64,000 nt of DNA, taken from assembly GCA_041494885.1 (NCBI GenBank), contig JBGQBO010000004.1, positions 1 through 64,000 on the forward strand, in the 5' to 3' direction. Shown piece by piece: positions 19,549-28,788 of this stretch; positions within the stretch are counted from its first letter, which is position 1, and the number at the start of each line of letters is the position of its first letter. This DNA comes from JAIQFV01 sp041494885 (lineage in GTDB: Bacteria > Acidobacteriota > Terriglobia > JAIQFV01). The notes below the pieces were generated by a model. That model worked only from the letters and a program-made list of their open reading frames with translations, did not search any database and was not told the DNA's origin. A program made the position numbers and the translations under genes.

Positions 19549-20997
19549 TCACCCTTCAAATTTCAACGCCCCCTGCTGGGTCTCGCCTTCAACGTGGGGG
19601 TGGTTGCCGGACCCGGTCACGCGGGCTCTCAAAGAGCCCTGCCATAACTGGATAAATAGCGGCGTCCCGATTTGAATCCCCTTCGCATCGTTCAGAATGA
19701 CGCCGCCCCCCGTCTTAACGATGGCGTAACCTCGTTCGAGCACCTTGAGCGGGCTCAGGCTTTCGAGTTTACCACTAAAAATCATCAGTGCATTGCGGGC
19801 CGTGGTGAGCTGGGTCCGAAATCCAGACGCCACCTGTTTTTCCCGTTGCTCCAATCGTAACTCACCCATCCGGATCATTCTTTTCAAATCGAAGAATACC
19901 ACCCGGTTATGAAGGAGTTGAAGTTGGTTGGCCCGTTCGCGACCCATCGCCTGCATTCCCAGGGAGAGCTTGAAGGCCAATTCATCAAAGAGTTGACGAA
20001 ACTCTTTCAAGCGACCGTGAGCCACTGAGAACCCCTGGCTTCCGGTCAGTTCCAAAAGCCTTCGTCGCGAGCGATTCAGCAGTAAGGTTAGGGAGTTCTC
20101 GATCTGACCGTAGAGTCTCGCCAGATGTTTGGAGATCTCTTCCTTCGCCGACGAAACGATCTCTGCCGCGGCCGACGGCGTCGGTGCCCTGAGATCGGCG
20201 GCAAAGTCGGCGATCGTAAAATCGATTTCATGTCCCACGGCGGAAATGACAGGAATCTTAGATGCCGCGATCGCCCGCGCGACCACTTCTTCGTTGAAGG
20301 CCCATAGGTCTTCGATGGATCCGCCCCCCCGCCCCACGATCAAGACGTCGACATTCTGCTCGCGGTTGAAGTAGCGAATCCCCTCGACAATCTCTGCGGC
20401 AGCTCCCTCCCCTTGAACCTTGGCGGGATAAATCAGGACGTTGATCGACTCATTGCGTCGCTTGAGGATACGAAGAATATCCTGGATCGCTGCTCCTGTG
20501 GGAGAGGTGACTACGCCGACCGTGTGAGGGTACACCGGGAGGGGTTTTTTACGTGCGGTGTCAAACAGCCCCTCTCCCTGCAGCTTCGCCTTTAACTGCT
20601 CGAAAGCCAACTGCAGGGCGCCTATCCCGACGGGCTCCATCACTTCGACGTAAAGCTGGTATTCCCCGCGCCGCTCATAGATCGACAGACTGCCTCGTGC
20701 GACCACCTTCAGCCCGTCCTCCGGGCGAAACCGGATGCCCCGCGCATAGGTCCGAAAACAAACACAACGAAGTTGAGCGGTGTCATCCTTGATGGTGAAG
20801 TACAAGTGCCCTGAGGCGGCGCGAGTGAAATTCGAGATCTCGCCCTCCACCCAAACAGAGGAGAATTCCAATTCCAGCAGGGCTTTGATGCGGCCCGTTA
20901 TTTCGGAAACAGTGAACACCTTGCGTTCAGGTTTTGAAGTCATCGGATCAGCCGAAGAGACCTGGTGCTTACGTGGAGGTAAGTTGGATTTAAACAT
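19549..20997 (-). CDS. xseA: Exodeoxyribonuclease VII large subunit
   Basis: 482 residues. An N-terminal OB-fold (VSEITGRIKALLELEFSSVW, about residues 28-130) precedes the nuclease domain with the family signatures VGVVTSPTGAAIQDI, GRGGGSIEDLWAFNEE and SAVGHEIDFTIADFAADLR, then a long coiled-coil region and a small C-terminal OB-like segment. It forms the catalytic subunit of exonuclease VII with XseB. An alternative start is the Met at residue 19 (20943); neither has a strong ribosome site. It starts 47 bases after trpB, suggesting joint transcription. Confidence 0.95.
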   Translation of the reverse strand: MFKSNLPPRKHQVSSADPMTSKPERKVFTVSEITGRIKALLELEFSSVWVEGEISNFTRAASGHLYFTIKDDTAQLRCVCFRTYARGIRFRPEDGLKVVARGSLSIYERRGEYQLYVEVMEPVGIGALQLAFEQLKAKLQGEGLFDTARKKPLPVYPHTVGVVTSPTGAAIQDILRILKRRNESINVLIYPAKVQGEGAAAEIVEGIRYFNREQNVDVLIVGRGGGSIEDLWAFNEEVVARAIAASKIPVISAVGHEIDFTIADFAADLRAPTPSAAAEIVSSAKEEISKHLARLYGQIENSLTLLLNRSRRRLLELTGSQGFSVAHGRLKEFRQLFDELAFKLSLGMQAMGRERANQLQLLHNRVVFFDLKRMIRMGELRLEQREKQVASGFRTQLTTARNALMIFSGKLESLSPLKVLERGYAIVKTGGGVILNDAKGIQIGTPLFIQLWQGSLRARVTGSGNHPHVEGETQQGALKFEG

Positions 20998-21044
20998 AAT
21001 CCAAGTAGAGCGTCAAAAGTTTCTTAGCCGGCCGGCTCGCTCCT

Positions 21045-22253
21045 TCATTGTTTGATGAACCGCACAGCTTCGGCGACATCCTTATCGCCCCGTCCGGAGA
21101 GGTTGACCACCACCAGGTGGTCTGCTCGCAGGGCGGGCGCTAGCTTTTTCAAGTACGCGACCGCATGAGCGGATTCGAGGGCGGGTATAATCCCCTCTAA
21201 CTGACTCAGCAGTTGAAAGGCCTCCAGGGCTTCGGCATCACTCACGTGGGTGTATTCGACGCGGTGCAGATCGTGCAGCAGCGCATGTTCGGGACCGATG
21301 GCGGCATAATCCAGGCCGGCCGAAACCGAGTGCGTGAGAGCGATTTGTCCATCATTGTTTTGCAGCACGTAGGAAAAGGTTCCCTGCAGAATCCCGGGGC
21401 GTCCCCCACCCCCCTCGCTGTCGATGAAGCGGGCCGCATGCTCCCCCAGGGAATGACCGCGCCCTCCCGCTTCCACGCCTATCATTCGGACATTTTCTTC
21501 ACCCAGAAATTCGTAGAACAAGCCCATGGCATTACTTCCCCCTCCCACGCAGGCAATCAGTACATCCGGCAAGCGCCCTTCGCAGGAGAGGATTTGCGCT
21601 TTTGTCTCCCGGCCAATGATCTTCTGGAAGTCACGGACCATCATGGGATATGGATGGGGACCCAGGACCGACCCCAGCAGGTAATATGTGTCTACATTGG
21701 TTACCCAATCCCGCAAGGCTTCATTGATGGCATCTTTCAGAGTTCGGCTGCCCGAATCGACCGGCGTGACTTTGGCGCCGAGCAGGCGCATCCGGAAGAC
21801 ATTCAATTCCTGGCGCCGCATGTCTTCAGTCCCCATGTAAATTTCACACGCCAACCCCAGCAGAGCGCAAACCGTTGCCGTTGCCACCCCGTGCTGTCCC
21901 GCGCCGGTTTCCGCGATCACGCGCTTCTTGCCCATCCGCCTGGCCAACAACCCCTGTCCCAGGCAGTTGTTGATCTTGTGCGCGCCGGTATGAGCCAGAT
22001 CCTCGCGTTTCAGATAGACCTTGGGTCCGCCGAAACGGCGCGCAAGCCGCTCGGCCTGGAAAAGCGGGGTGGGACGGCCAACGTAGTCTTTGAGAAGTGT
22101 GGCTAGCTCCGAATGAAAAGTCTCGTCGGCTTGCGCCTTCCGGTACGCTGCCTCGAGCTCTTCAAGGGGGGCCATCAAGGTTTCCGGCACAAACCGTCCC
22201 CCATATTTTCCGAAGTGTCCCGAGGGGTCAGGATAATTGTAGGATCTCGTCAT
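21045..22253 (-). CDS. trpB: Tryptophan synthase beta chain
   Basis: 402 residues, PLP enzyme joining indole and serine into tryptophan. The PLP lysine is K93 in HTGAHKINN, and the phosphate-binding glycine loop is CVGGGSNAMG. The glutamate region AETGAGQHG is present. GGAGAA precedes the ATG. It follows trpC and trpF, but no trpA lies downstream; xseA is there instead, so the alpha subunit must be encoded elsewhere. Confidence 0.97.
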   Translation of the reverse strand: MTRSYNYPDPSGHFGKYGGRFVPETLMAPLEELEAAYRKAQADETFHSELATLLKDYVGRPTPLFQAERLARRFGGPKVYLKREDLAHTGAHKINNCLGQGLLARRMGKKRVIAETGAGQHGVATATVCALLGLACEIYMGTEDMRRQELNVFRMRLLGAKVTPVDSGSRTLKDAINEALRDWVTNVDTYYLLGSVLGPHPYPMMVRDFQKIIGRETKAQILSCEGRLPDVLIACVGGGSNAMGLFYEFLGEENVRMIGVEAGGRGHSLGEHAARFIDSEGGGGRPGILQGTFSYVLQNNDGQIALTHSVSAGLDYAAIGPEHALLHDLHRVEYTHVSDAEALEAFQLLSQLEGIIPALESAHAVAYLKKLAPALRADHLVVVNLSGRGDKDVAEAVRFIKQ

Positions 22254-22293
22254 AAGTTCTCCATTCGGATGACGGGAGGCGTTTTCCTTCTGG

Positions 22294-22926
22294 CTAGCGA
22301 TTCTCCCGATCAGCCTTCTCTACGGAAGCCAGGAACATTCTCATCTTTCGATAGTCCTTTTTCCCCGGCGAACTTTCGACACCACTTGCGACGTCGACGG
22401 CATAAGGACGAGCCACGCGGATCGCCTCGCCGACATTCGCTGCCGTGAGTCCCCCAGAGACAATAATGCGGTGGAACCGGGCAGCTCGGCGCGCCAGGCT
22501 CCAATCGATTGTTTTTCCCGTGCCCCCAAACTTACCGGGTTCAAACCCGTCAAGCAGTATGGCCGAAGCGGGGTGATGTTGCAGCGTCGTCACCCTGAAA
22601 TCGTTGGCCACGCGGAAGGCCTTGACCACCATCAAGGGCTTCAAAGTAAGAGCCATTTCTGAAGGTTCATCGCCATGCAGTTGGATTCCATTCAGCCCCA
22701 ATGCCAAGGCCAGCCGCCGGATGTCGCGTGCGGGGCCGAAATTCACCACTACTCCGATCTTCGTCACAAAGGGCGGGAGTTTTTCCAGGATCAGCGAAGC
22801 CTGGCGGATGGAAATGTATCGTGGGCTCCGAGGATAAAAATTGAAGCCAAGGGCCGTGGCTCCGAGATCGGTGGCCACAAGCGCGTCCGCCAGCCGGGTG
22901 ATCCCGCAAATCTTCACCTGTGTCAT
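22294..22926 (-). CDS. trpF: Phosphoribosylanthranilate isomerase
   Basis: 210 residues, TIM-barrel enzyme that converts N-(5-phosphoribosyl)anthranilate to CdRP. The N-terminal VKICGITR carries the catalytic Cys, IQLHGDE the mid-barrel motif, LLDG the catalytic-Asp region, and IIVSGGL plus DVASGVESSPGKKD the phosphate site. Its ATG overlaps the trpC stop (ATGA), a mark of translational coupling. Confidence 0.96.
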   Translation of the reverse strand: MTQVKICGITRLADALVATDLGATALGFNFYPRSPRYISIRQASLILEKLPPFVTKIGVVVNFGPARDIRRLALALGLNGIQLHGDEPSEMALTLKPLMVVKAFRVANDFRVTTLQHHPASAILLDGFEPGKFGGTGKTIDWSLARRAARFHRIIVSGGLTAANVGEAIRVARPYAVDVASGVESSPGKKDYRKMRMFLASVEKADRENR

Positions 22927-23711
22927 GGGTTGCCTCGCAGGCGGTCCATCTCCGCTCCTGGATCGGCGGACTTCATGAAATGCTCTCCAATCAGGAAGGC
23001 ATCATACCCAGCCGTCCGCAAGCGCTTCAACTGTTCGTTTGAATTCAATCCACTCTCCGCAACAAAAACGTGGCCGGGGCGCTTGTATTGAACTAATCGC
23101 TCCGAAACCTTCAAATCCACCTCCAAGGTCTTGAGGTCCCGATTATTCACCCCGATGAGAGTTGCCGAGGCGCTGTTGGCACGAACCAGTTCTCCTTCGT
23201 TGTGCACCTCCACCAGGGGCGCAAGGGAATACTTATGACAGGCGAGAATCAGGTTTTCAAGGTCATCTTGCGCCAAAAACGCCACAATCAAGAGGACCGC
23301 TGCGGCTCCATTGGATCGCGCTTGTGCAATCTGAACTTCATCAAGGATGAAATCCTTTCGGAGAACCGGGAGAGATGAGGTCATTACAATTTGAGCCAGA
23401 GAGCGAATACTCCCCAGGAAATATTTTTCTTCAGTGAGCACCGAGATCGCAGCGGCGCCGTGCCTTTCGTAAATTCGCGCCAGCGCGAGGGGGTCAAGAT
23501 TTTCACGGAGGATTCCGCGCGAGGGAGAAGCCTTCTTGATTTCAGCTATGATGTTCAGCGAATCGCAGCGAGTGATCGAAGAAAGAAAATCCGCCTTCAC
23601 CGTTCGCTTAAGGGCCCGCTCTTCCCACTCCGCGAGGGCCATCTCCTGCTTCAGGAGGGCGACGTTGTGGAGGACCTCCGGGCGGATCTGGTCCAGAAAG
23701 CTCTTCGGCAT
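22923..23711 (-). CDS. trpC: Indole-3-glycerol phosphate synthase
   Basis: 262 residues, TIM barrel that closes the indole ring of CdRP. Family motifs: AEIKKASPSRGILRE with the catalytic lysine, VLTEEKYFLGS, LRKDFILDEVQI, GVNNRDLKTLEVDL and AESGLN. The ATG at 23711 is used. It is the first gene of the trpC-F-B run, and probably of the whole array through nadK, and is divergent from the lipoprotein gene at 23897, so the 185-base spacer should hold promoters for both. Confidence 0.96.
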   Translation of the reverse strand: MPKSFLDQIRPEVLHNVALLKQEMALAEWEERALKRTVKADFLSSITRCDSLNIIAEIKKASPSRGILRENLDPLALARIYERHGAAAISVLTEEKYFLGSIRSLAQIVMTSSLPVLRKDFILDEVQIAQARSNGAAAVLLIVAFLAQDDLENLILACHKYSLAPLVEVHNEGELVRANSASATLIGVNNRDLKTLEVDLKVSERLVQYKRPGHVFVAESGLNSNEQLKRLRTAGYDAFLIGEHFMKSADPGAEMDRLRGNP

Positions 23712-23896
23712 CAACAGAATATAGAGTCAAGAGACTCTTCCGTCAAGGCAACGAACCCGGCAATTTCTAAACCAGCCTGTGTCTGGTTGGCGAACGCCCG
23801 TCCTTCCATCGAAAGTGCGCGAGCACTTGAGGATGTGTTAGCATACTCCGCAATCGGTGCTGACTAAGAACATCATTATTTATCAGGGATCTTCCA

Positions 23897-24352
23897 ATGC
23901 GTACTCTTGTCACCCTCACAGCATGTATGCTTCTCTCTGCCATGCTTTTCTCCTCGGCCTGCGAGCGGGCGCAACCTCAGCCCGGTTTAACAAAGCAGAC
24001 GGTTGACGCAAAACATCTATCGATTCTGGAACAATCGTCCAAGGAACTAGGCTGGAAGGGAATCCTATCGCTCGCTCCTTTTCCAGCAGAGAGCGACAAA
24101 GACACGACCCTTACATTGAGGCTGACAGATCCACATGGGACGGCAATTGAAGGGGCCAGGGTCCGCTTCACCCTGTTCATGCCTTTGATGGACATGGGCA
24201 AAGAAGAAGTCGAGGCCACTATCGCCAGAAATGGGATTTACGTTGGCAAAGGGGCCTTTTCGATGGATGGCATCTGGCTCGTCCAGGCGGACATCGAACG
24301 GGGCAACCAAAAAGGCGTCTTGGAGTTCGAAATCCATGTGAATGTGCCTTAG
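23897..24352 (+). CDS. YtkA/FixH-like lipoprotein
   Basis: 151 residues. An N-terminal hydrophobic signal ends in SSAC, a plausible but non-canonical lipobox, followed by one beta-sandwich domain. LRLTDPHGTAIEGARVRFTL, FMPLMDMGKEEVEA and GIYVGKGAFSMDGIWLVQAD match the YtkA/FixH-like pattern in which Met residues cluster (MPLMDM); some relatives are linked to copper or cytochrome oxidase assembly. No oxidase genes are adjacent, so the role is unknown. Confidence 0.75.
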   Translation: MRTLVTLTACMLLSAMLFSSACERAQPQPGLTKQTVDAKHLSILEQSSKELGWKGILSLAPFPAESDKDTTLTLRLTDPHGTAIEGARVRFTLFMPLMDMGKEEVEATIARNGIYVGKGAFSMDGIWLVQADIERGNQKGVLEFEIHVNVP

Positions 24353-24357
24353 GCTAT

Positions 24358-24466
24358 GGAGTGCGGCAGCTTGCTGCCGCTCTCATTGCGTGAAGCTCCC
24401 CTCGCGCGCATTCCCCCGGTACAGCTCGGTGCACCGGCCAAAAGCGCAAGCCAGCTCGCGCACTCC
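24358..24466. repeat. Palindromic repeat element with GGAGTGCG ends
   Basis: A 109-bp element bounded by GGAGTGCG at the left and its complement CGCACTCC at the right. The left end holds a perfect GCGGCAGC-TT-GCTGCCGC hairpin (24363-24380). It sits 5 bases after the lipoprotein stop codon and has no gene. The form resembles small palindromic interspersed repeats (MITE-like), and it may serve as a transcript end. Confidence 0.65.
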
Positions 24467-24598
24467 AAACGCAGCATCAGCTCAAACCGCTTGAAGAAAT
24501 TTCCCTCTGCATGCGATAATGGATATTCATAATGGATCAACCGCGAGCGTCCCTCACTAGCCGAGGCTAAAATCTCTAGAGGTGACTCAATCCCGATC

Positions 24599-27500
24599 AT
24601 GCCCAAGGCCGTCGACGTTTCTTTGAACCGCTGCGAAGTCCTTTTCTGTCACCAGCATGAGAGCCAGTCAATCCTCTTTGAAGTAAAGCTGCCCAGCGAC
24701 GATATCATGTACTTGCCGGGCACGAGGCTTTCTCTGCGCGTCAATGACGAAACTAAGCCGGTGGAGGGGATCGTCAGGCGCATCAAGCCCATGGATTGCG
24801 TCATCGAAATCGAGGTCGCCCTTAAAGCGCCCCAGCAAGAAGACATCGCCCGATTAAGAGCGGGCGATTTTTTTATGTCTGTTGACCCTTCAGGGCCCCA
24901 GGACAATGATTTCGATTTGGGTGTGGAGGGTTTTCGATATTCCGATCTTTACCTGCCCGGCCGGCTCAAAGCTCTGACGGAGCGATTCTTTGCGGAGGTG
25001 GCAGGGAAAAATCCCGACTTAGCTCGAAGCTTTGCAGCCTATCGAGAATGTCAGGGGAACGGGATGACTCTGCGTTCAGAATCCGAGTTGGTTCTTCACG
25101 TGGCCCCTTACCTCAGCGATTTCCTGGCGCGACTGTTCCATGTGGAAGCAGCACGCCAGCGCATGCTCGATGAGGCGGATGAGGAACAAGCAGTTTTCGA
25201 GTACAAATTCTTAGTTCAGAGACGCGCCAGCAAAAAGTATAAGCCGGACCAGTTAGAGCAGTTAGACTATTCCAGGTTGGATCTGCAGGTCGAACTTCTT
25301 CAGCGAGTCGCCTTTACGCGCACATTGGACAAGAAGGACCCCGAACTGGGTTTTGCGCTCATGGTCCGTGACTTGTTGAGATTGGAAAAGTCCTGTTTGG
25401 CTGCGAAGACAGCGAAGGAAGATCTGAGCCCCGAGGATCAGGCTCGAATTCGTTCCCTCAAAAGCCAAATCCAATCCAGTTCCCAGGCTGCCAATGTGTT
25501 TTCGGAAATCCCGGTTGCAAATGCACCCCATGATTCTGCTGAGCCGGATCCTGAACTGCTTCAGGCCCTGGTCGCGCTGGTTGAGGACTGGTCCGCCGTT
25601 GTCACTCACCATGAGCAGGGCAGAGCCAAGGTGCGCGATTGGGTGTCCTTCAGACATCCTGAGAATCTCGACTACCAACACCTTGTGCACCTCACCCGTC
25701 CACGAGCCGAATTGACGGAGTTGTGCGCCGGCCCCGAGAACAATCTGCGGCACCGCGACGGCTTCAGGCTCACCGACCTTCGTTACTCGTCGAAACAGAT
25801 ATATTCCGAGGTTGACTATTGCATCTATTGCCACGAGCGCGACAAAGACTCCTGTTCCAAGGGACTTCGCGAAAAGACGGGGGCGTACAAGAAAAACCCG
25901 CTCGGCATCCCCCTGGCCGGATGCCCGCTCGATGAGAAAATCTCCGAGGCCCATCTGTTAAAGAAATCCGGCGACTCCCTGGCGGCCCTTGCCACCATCA
26001 TCATCGATAATCCCATGCTCCCCGGCACCGGGCATCGAATTTGCAATGACTGCATGAAGAGCTGCATTTTCCAAAAACAGGAGCCGGTCAACATACCGCA
26101 GGCTGAAACCGGAATCCTGACTGATGTCCTCGGTCTGCCCTTCGGATTCGAAATCTACACCCTTCTGACCCGCTGGAATCCCCTGAATGTCAAACGCCCG
26201 TATGCGCTCCCCTATAACGGCAAAAATGTCATGGTCGTCGGACTGGGCCCGGCCGGATACACCCTGGCTCACTACCTTTTGAACGAAGGTTTTGGCGTCG
26301 TTGGAATTGACGGTTTGAAGATTGAACCGCTGCCCCGGAGCCTGACCGGGGATGAAAATCATTTGCCCACGCCGATTGCCGATTGGAAGGCCATCTATCA
26401 CCCCCTCGATCAGCGCGTTTTGGAAGGCTTTGGCGGCGTCAGTGAATACGGGATCACGGTGCGCTGGGATAAGAATTTTCTGACGCTCTTGCATCTGACG
26501 CTGGCGCGGCGCGACAAGTTTCGCATTTACAGTGGCATTCGCTTTGGAGGGACCCTCACCATCGAAGATGCCTGGGACCTCGGTTTTCATCACATCGCCA
26601 TCGCCACGGGCGCCGGCAAGCCCACCCAAGTCGGCATGAAGAACAGCCTGATCCGGGGGGTCCGGATGGCCAGTGATTTTCTGATGGCACTTCAACTGAC
26701 CGGGGCTTTCAAACGCAACGCCCTGGCAAACCTGCAGGTTCAAATGCCCGCTCTTGTCATTGGCGGAGGGCTTACCGCCATCGATACCGCTACGGAGCTG
26801 ATGGCTTACTATCCCATCCAGGTTGAAAAATTTCTGGACCATTACGAGACCCTGGCCGGTGAATATGGCGAGGACAAGGTTTTATCGATGTACGATCCCG
26901 AGGAGCGGGAAGTGGCCGGCCGATTCATTGAACACGGGAGAGCAATCAGGGCTGAGCGACGGCGCGCGCTGGAGGCCCATGAAGAACCCAATTTTGTGCC
27001 ACTGGTTCGACAGTGGGGCGGCGTATCGATCTGTTACCGCAAGTCTATCGTTGACTCACCGGCTTACCGGCTAAACCACGAGGAAATCATCAAGTCACTC
27101 GAAGAAGGGATCTATATCGTCGAGCGGGTTTCTCCGGTCGAAGCTCTCACCAGCTCCTATGGCTCTCTCGACGGCGTGGTCTTCGAGCGGCAGACCCTCA
27201 ACGATAAGGGGAGATGGACAGGAACAGCAGAACGGGTGAACCTTCCGGCCCGAACCTTGATGGTTGCGGCCGGAACAAATCCCAACATCATCTATGAGCG
27301 GGAACGGCCGGGAACCTTTGAACTGGATGAACAAAGGGAATTCTTCAAAGGCTATCACCTCAAGTCCCGATCAGGTAATGGCGACGGGGCCGCCCTTATG
27401 GAAGAAAAGGAATTCGAACTGGTCACGGGCGAAGATGCAGGAATCCCGGCATTCTTCACTTCTTATTACAGCCCGGCCTCTGATGGATCCGGAGAGGGCC

Positions 27501-28684
27501 GTTATATTACTTATTACGGCGACAATCACCCCGTCTTTGAAGGCAATGTCGTTAAGGCCATGGCTTCCGCAAAACTGGGTTATCCCCACATCGTTCAGGT
27601 CTTCGAGAAGCATCTAAAGTCCTTAAGTCAGGCAGAGCAGCCCGCGCGGGACGCACAGTTCAGCAAGCTCATCGACCGGATTGAGGAGGATCTGATCCCC
27701 CGGGTGGTTCAGGTTTTGCGCCTGACACCGACCATTGTCGAGGTGATTGTTCACGCGCCAATGCAGGCTCGCAAGTTTCAGCCCGGGCAATTCTTCCGGT
27801 TACAGAACTACGAAGTGGACAGCCCGAGGATTGACGAGTCCACGCTCATGATGGAAGGGCTGGCCCTTACGGGAGCATGGGTCGACCGTGAAAAGGGGTT
27901 GCTGTCCATGATCGTTCTGGAAATGGGAGTCAGCTCCCGCCTGTGCGCCACCCTTAGACCGGGGCAACAGGTGGTGGTGATGGGACCGACCGGAACCCCG
28001 ACGGTAATTCCCCGCAATGAGACCGTGCTGCTTGCAGGAGGCGGACTGGGGAATGCAGTCCTTTTTTCGATCGCCAAAGCACTTAAGGAAAATGGATGTC
28101 AGGTGATCTATTTTGCCGGATATAAGAAGAAAGAGGATTTCTACAAACGAGAAGATATCGAATCCGGGTGCGACCAGGTGGTTTATAGCGTGGATCAGGG
28201 TGAAATGATTGAGACCCGCCGGGCGCAGGACCGGACTTTCCGCGGAAACATCGTTCAGGCCATGAAAAGCTATGCCGACGGATTGTTGGAACCTGACCAT
28301 GGCACGCCGCTGTTTAATTTCCATCAGATCAGCCGCATCATCGCCATCGGCAGCGATCGCATGATGGGGGCCGTTAAGGTGGCCCGTCGAAGCGTCCTGT
28401 GTGATTACCTCAACCCGGACCACACGGCCATCGCCTCCATCAACTCCCCCATGCAGTGCATGATGAAGGAAGTGTGCGCGCAGTGCCTGCAGATGCACGT
28501 CGACCCGCTCTCGGGTGAACCGACGGGCCCGGTGTTTTCCTGTTTTAATCAGGACCAGCCCATGGATGAAGTCGATTTCAAGAACCTCAATGACCGCCTC
28601 CGTCAGAATACCGTGCAAGAAAAGCTGGGCAATCTGTGGTTTGAGCATTTGATGAAGAAGCGGCCCGATTTGATCCTCGTGTGA
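24599..28684 (+). CDS. Fused NfnL/NfnS-like flavin and Fe-S pyridine-nucleotide oxidoreductase
   Basis: 1361 residues. The N-terminal 400 residues contain a beta-rich start and a largely helical region I do not recognise. From 408 there is a cysteine cluster (CIYC 408-411, C419, later CNDCMKSC) like the Fe-S region of GltD/NfnL. A Rossmann FAD site VGLGPAGYT lies near 546 and an NAD(P)-type site VIGGGLTAIDTATE near 718. From about 1030 the chain resembles ferredoxin-NADP reductase/PyrK/NfnS, with FQPGQFFRLQ, LLAGGGLGNAV (about 1144) and a 2Fe-2S-type set C1287, C1293, C1296, C1315. It thus combines both halves of NADH-dependent ferredoxin:NADP oxidoreductase in one chain. GAGGTG precedes the ATG. 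Electron partners and bifurcation are inferred only. Confidence 0.82.
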   Translation: MPKAVDVSLNRCEVLFCHQHESQSILFEVKLPSDDIMYLPGTRLSLRVNDETKPVEGIVRRIKPMDCVIEIEVALKAPQQEDIARLRAGDFFMSVDPSGPQDNDFDLGVEGFRYSDLYLPGRLKALTERFFAEVAGKNPDLARSFAAYRECQGNGMTLRSESELVLHVAPYLSDFLARLFHVEAARQRMLDEADEEQAVFEYKFLVQRRASKKYKPDQLEQLDYSRLDLQVELLQRVAFTRTLDKKDPELGFALMVRDLLRLEKSCLAAKTAKEDLSPEDQARIRSLKSQIQSSSQAANVFSEIPVANAPHDSAEPDPELLQALVALVEDWSAVVTHHEQGRAKVRDWVSFRHPENLDYQHLVHLTRPRAELTELCAGPENNLRHRDGFRLTDLRYSSKQIYSEVDYCIYCHERDKDSCSKGLREKTGAYKKNPLGIPLAGCPLDEKISEAHLLKKSGDSLAALATIIIDNPMLPGTGHRICNDCMKSCIFQKQEPVNIPQAETGILTDVLGLPFGFEIYTLLTRWNPLNVKRPYALPYNGKNVMVVGLGPAGYTLAHYLLNEGFGVVGIDGLKIEPLPRSLTGDENHLPTPIADWKAIYHPLDQRVLEGFGGVSEYGITVRWDKNFLTLLHLTLARRDKFRIYSGIRFGGTLTIEDAWDLGFHHIAIATGAGKPTQVGMKNSLIRGVRMASDFLMALQLTGAFKRNALANLQVQMPALVIGGGLTAIDTATELMAYYPIQVEKFLDHYETLAGEYGEDKVLSMYDPEEREVAGRFIEHGRAIRAERRRALEAHEEPNFVPLVRQWGGVSICYRKSIVDSPAYRLNHEEIIKSLEEGIYIVERVSPVEALTSSYGSLDGVVFERQTLNDKGRWTGTAERVNLPARTLMVAAGTNPNIIYERERPGTFELDEQREFFKGYHLKSRSGNGDGAALMEEKEFELVTGEDAGIPAFFTSYYSPASDGSGEGRYITYYGDNHPVFEGNVVKAMASAKLGYPHIVQVFEKHLKSLSQAEQPARDAQFSKLIDRIEEDLIPRVVQVLRLTPTIVEVIVHAPMQARKFQPGQFFRLQNYEVDSPRIDESTLMMEGLALTGAWVDREKGLLSMIVLEMGVSSRLCATLRPGQQVVVMGPTGTPTVIPRNETVLLAGGGLGNAVLFSIAKALKENGCQVIYFAGYKKKEDFYKREDIESGCDQVVYSVDQGEMIETRRAQDRTFRGNIVQAMKSYADGLLEPDHGTPLFNFHQISRIIAIGSDRMMGAVKVARRSVLCDYLNPDHTAIASINSPMQCMMKEVCAQCLQMHVDPLSGEPTGPVFSCFNQDQPMDEVDFKNLNDRLRQNTVQEKLGNLWFEHLMKKRPDLILV

Positions 28685-28788
28685 CGATTTGATTACCGCT
28701 GAGGCTCAGAGGTCGCAAGAGTTCTGCGGGCTCAGCGTCACTGCGGTGAAAAGTTCTCAAGTTAAGAATCCCATTCCAGGAATCGCCA

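Noticed and set aside
21213..22106. 297-codon plus-strand ORF opposite trpB
   Set aside because: It is the antisense shadow of a well-conserved gene in GC-rich sequence.
27800..28648. 282-codon minus-strand ORF inside the large oxidoreductase gene
   Set aside because: Antisense shadow; no domain and no ribosome site.
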